A stretch of DNA of 64,000 bases from Microbacterium sp. RU33B (lineage in GTDB: Bacteria; Actinomycetota; Actinomycetes; Actinomycetales; Microbacteriaceae), in contig NZ_FTPO01000001.1 of NCBI RefSeq assembly GCF_900155915.1, forward strand, positions 620,001-684,000, read 5' to 3'. Positions 61,889-64,000 of the stretch are shown in pieces (position 1 is the first letter of the stretch; each line of letters begins with the position of its first letter). The notes below the pieces were generated by a model. It saw only the letters and a list, made by a program, of their open reading frames with translations. It had not been told where the DNA came from and did no database searches. The position numbers and the translations under genes were made by a program.

Positions 61889-62485
61889 TCAGCGCCGCGA
61901 GGCGGGGAAGGCGAGGGTGCGGGTCGGGGTGACGACTCCGCTGACGCGCTCGTCGCGCACATCGGAGGGAACCTCGTCGAGGATCTCGGAGTCGAACACG
62001 ACGGCGTACACGGGCGGGCAGCGCTCCATCGAGCCGATGGTCTTGTCGAAGTAGCCGCGGCCCCATCCCAGCCGCATCCCGATCGAATCGACGGCTGCCG
62101 CGGGGATGATCATGAGGTCGACGTCGCCTACGGCGATGGGGCCCAGGAGCTCTCCGACGGGCTCCGGCATCCCGAGCAGGCCCTCCGTGATCTCGCCCTC
62201 CAGCGACGCGGGAGACCAGTCCAGCAGGCCGTCCGCGCGCGTGATGGGCAGGAGGACGCGGATGCCGCGCGCCACGGCCGCCCGGACGAATCCTCGAGTG
62301 CCGGGCTCGGTGGTCGTGGACAGGAAGCACGACACGGAGCGCGCCCCGAGTCGGTCGACCAGGGCGTCGAGCTGCTGCTGGACCCCGAGCGCCGCGGCAT
62401 CCCGCGCACTGTCGGAGAGGAGCTGACGGCGCTCGCGCAGATCCGCGCGCAGTGCGCGCTTGGCGCTGGCGATCGCGTCGGGCAT
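61889..62485 (-). CDS. 5-formyltetrahydrofolate cyclo-ligase
   Basis: The enzyme makes 5,10-methenyl-THF from 5-formyl-THF with ATP. The 198-residue product has KRALRADLRERR at the start and the phosphate-binding MRLGWGRGYFDKTI. The order cyclo-ligase, FmdB, MscL is a common actinobacterial operon (18- and 34-base gaps here). It is divergent from galU, 71 bases apart. Confidence 0.93.
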   Translation of the reverse strand: MPDAIASAKRALRADLRERRQLLSDSARDAAALGVQQQLDALVDRLGARSVSCFLSTTTEPGTRGFVRAAVARGIRVLLPITRADGLLDWSPASLEGEITEGLLGMPEPVGELLGPIAVGDVDLMIIPAAAVDSIGMRLGWGRGYFDKTIGSMERCPPVYAVVFDSEILDEVPSDVRDERVSGVVTPTRTLAFPASRR

Positions 62486-62556
62486 GCCCTTGATTCTAGG
62501 CGCCGCCGTCGGGCGCCGTTTCCGCAGCCGGGACAGCGACTGGATAGACTCGCCCC

Positions 62557-63444
62557 ATGCCCACCAAGCGCTTCAAGGCCGTCATCCCCGCCGCCGGACT
62601 CGGTACCCGATTCCTGCCCGCGACGAAGGCCATGCCGAAGGAGATGCTCCCGGTCGTCGACAAGCCGGCGATCCAGTACGTCGTCGAAGAAGCGGCCAAC
62701 GCCGGCATCGACGACATCCTGGTCATCATCGGGCGCAACAAGAACGCGATCTCGAACCACTTCGACTCCGTGCCCGAGCTCGAGGTCAAACTCCGCGAGA
62801 AGGGCGACGACGCCCGCCTGCTGCGCGTGCTCGAATCGAGCGACCTCGCCGACATCCACTTCGTGCGTCAGGGCGAGCCCAAGGGCCTCGGCCACGCTGT
62901 GCTGCGGGCCCGCGCGCACGTGGGCGACTCGCCGTTCGCGGTGCTCCTCGGAGACGACCTGATCGACGAGCGCGATGAGCTGCTGACCACGATGATGGCC
63001 GAGCACGAGCGCACGGGAGCGGCGATCATCGCCCTCATGGAGGTCGACCCCGACCACATCCACATGTACGGAGCAGCCGCCGTCGAGGAGACCGGAACCG
63101 ACGACGTCGTGCGCGTCACCGGGCTCGTCGAGAAGCCCGCCAAGGAAGACGCACCGTCCAACCTCGCCATCATCGGGCGCTACGTCCTCGGGCCCGAGAT
63201 CTTCGATGTGCTCGAGCACACCGAGCCCGGCAAGGGCGGCGAGATCCAGCTCACCGACGCCCTGCAGGTGCTGGCGGCCGATCCCGAAGGCCCCGGCGTG
63301 TACGGAGTCGTCTTCCGGGGTCGTCGCTACGACACCGGCGATAGAGTGGATTACATCAAGGCCATCGTGCAGCTCGCGTCGGACCGCGACGACCTCGGTC
63401 CGGAGCTGCGCCCCTGGTTCAAGGAGTTCGCGGCGACCCTCTAG
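62557..63444 (+). CDS. galU: UTP-glucose-1-phosphate uridylyltransferase
   Basis: GalU makes UDP-glucose for wall and capsule glycans. The 295-residue product has AVIPAAGLGTRFLPATKAMPKEMLPVVDKP, GLGHAVL, the metal-binding LLGDDL, and EKPAKEDAPSNLA. A TAGACT -10 at 62545-62550 ends 6 bases before the ATG, so the transcript is probably leaderless. Confidence 0.97.
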   Translation: MPTKRFKAVIPAAGLGTRFLPATKAMPKEMLPVVDKPAIQYVVEEAANAGIDDILVIIGRNKNAISNHFDSVPELEVKLREKGDDARLLRVLESSDLADIHFVRQGEPKGLGHAVLRARAHVGDSPFAVLLGDDLIDERDELLTTMMAEHERTGAAIIALMEVDPDHIHMYGAAAVEETGTDDVVRVTGLVEKPAKEDAPSNLAIIGRYVLGPEIFDVLEHTEPGKGGEIQLTDALQVLAADPEGPGVYGVVFRGRRYDTGDRVDYIKAIVQLASDRDDLGPELRPWFKEFAATL

Positions 63445-63459
63445 GACGAAAGGGGTGGG

Positions 63460-64000
63460 ATGGACCCGATCGCACCTCGCCGGCACGGTCCCGTGTCGAT
63501 CCGGCTCGTCAAGCCCCGCGACGCGCGCGTTCTGCAGCAGGAGCTGCTGAGCAACCGCGCGTGGCTGCGTCCGTGGGAGGCCACGAGCCCCGACGGCCCG
63601 GTGTCGTTCGACATGCGACTCGGCATCCGACGCCTCCTGCAGCAGTATCGCGACGGCGGCGGCATCCCCTTCGTCATGGAGTACGACGGCGAGGTGACGG
63701 GGCAGCTCAACGTGTGGGGCGTCGCACGCGGTTCGCTCGCCTCGGCGACCATCGGCTACTGGGTGAGTCAGCGGTACGCGGGGCGCGACATCACCCCCAC
63801 CGCGGTCGCGATGGCCACCGACATCTGCTTCACCGAGCTGCGGCTGCACCGGATGGAGATCTGCATCCGTCCCGAGAACCTCGCGAGTCTGCGCATCGTG
63901 GAGAAGCTCGGATTCCGCTACGAGGGCCTGCGTCGGCGGTACATCCACATCGACGGCGACTGGCGCGATCACTACGCCTTCGCTCTCGTGCGCGAAGAGG
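63460..64000 (+). CDS. GNAT-family N-acetyltransferase (RimJ/RimL type), 3'-truncated by the window
   Basis: 180 residues are visible before the window ends. SIRLVKPRDARVLQQELLSNRAWLRPWE begins the fold; the acetyl-CoA site is around GYWVSQRYAGRDITPTAVAMATDICF, followed by RMEICIRPENLASLRIVEKLGFRYEG, which is typical of RimJ/RimL ribosomal-protein acetyltransferases. ATG 63460 follows GGGG 15 bases after galU, so they are likely co-transcribed. Confidence 0.9.
   Translation, partial: MDPIAPRRHGPVSIRLVKPRDARVLQQELLSNRAWLRPWEATSPDGPVSFDMRLGIRRLLQQYRDGGGIPFVMEYDGEVTGQLNVWGVARGSLASATIGYWVSQRYAGRDITPTAVAMATDICFTELRLHRMEICIRPENLASLRIVEKLGFRYEGLRRRYIHIDGDWRDHYAFALVREE

Overview
The window is a high-GC chromosomal segment from an actinobacterium, almost certainly a Microbacteriaceae member of the Microbacterium type. 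Pointers are the strong G/C-ending codon use, frequent GTG and TTG starts, a DtxR/IdeR regulator with all metal ligands at the classical positions, Lsr2, a WXG100 protein, actinobacterial DUF3263/DUF3027/DUF4032 proteins, an ImuA'-ImuB-DnaE2 mutasome cassette under a GAAC-N4-GTTC SOS box, and CIRCE control of an orphan groEL. Several genes have an extended -10 (TANNNT) ending 5-6 nt before the start codon, which suggests leaderless transcripts.

Layout. 1-2.5 kb: sugar ABC ATPase and a DsbA-like protein without its redox cysteines. 2.6-7.4 kb: tRNA-Thr, a YdcZ-type transporter, nitroreductase, MsrB, DUF2332, a REP-like repeat pair, DUF3263, LytR_C and a cold-shock protein. 7.4-9.6 kb: two CIRCE elements, groEL, a WXG100 protein. 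9.6-19.4 kb: a two-component system, CPBP protease, an XPB-type helicase with its partner, a second cold-shock protein, DUF3027, serC. 19.5-24.4 kb: dtxR, an M23 peptidase with a long leader, a candidate small RNA or small ORF, HNH nuclease, a MarR regulator facing a frameshifted EamA transporter, isochorismatase. 24.4-30.2 kb: the SOS mutasome operon. 30.2-31.05 kb: a cysteine-less HesB-like protein, a small acidic protein, tRNA-Arg(CCU).

31.03-43.43 kb is an integrated genomic island at the 3' end of tRNA-Arg. It has a tyrosine integrase, a truncated att repeat at the far end, and paired TTGCCCGC arm-type sites at both ends. Its cargo is one tightly overlapping operon: 5-methylcytosine methyltransferase, Z1-domain ATPase, PD-(D/E)XK protein, MutL/MORC-type GHKL ATPase, two uncharacterised proteins, and a Vsr endonuclease, followed by a membrane protein on the other strand. 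It looks like a relative of MutL/Z1 (MZA-type) anti-phage systems and the restriction-modification-linked MutL/MORC operons, with Vsr in place of AIPR. This is the most interesting system in the window.

43.5-64 kb returns to core-like sequence: ankyrin protein, PCD-VOC fusion, DoxX, nhaA behind a structured leader resembling the nhaA-I/Li+ riboswitch class, three paralogues of one small family (46.8, 47.3 and 51.6 kb), a four-gene translationally coupled operon (dps, acyl-CoA dehydrogenase-like, PIG-L deacetylase/methyltransferase fusion, glycosyltransferase), DsbA lipoprotein, Lsr2, GAF-LuxR regulator, DUF485-ActP acetate uptake, an Ogt homologue without its catalytic cysteine, a 1247-residue helicase with a degenerate Walker A, a second REP-like element, mscL, FmdB, 5-FTHF cyclo-ligase, galU and a truncated GNAT gene.

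All family calls come from reading motifs by eye. No database search was possible.
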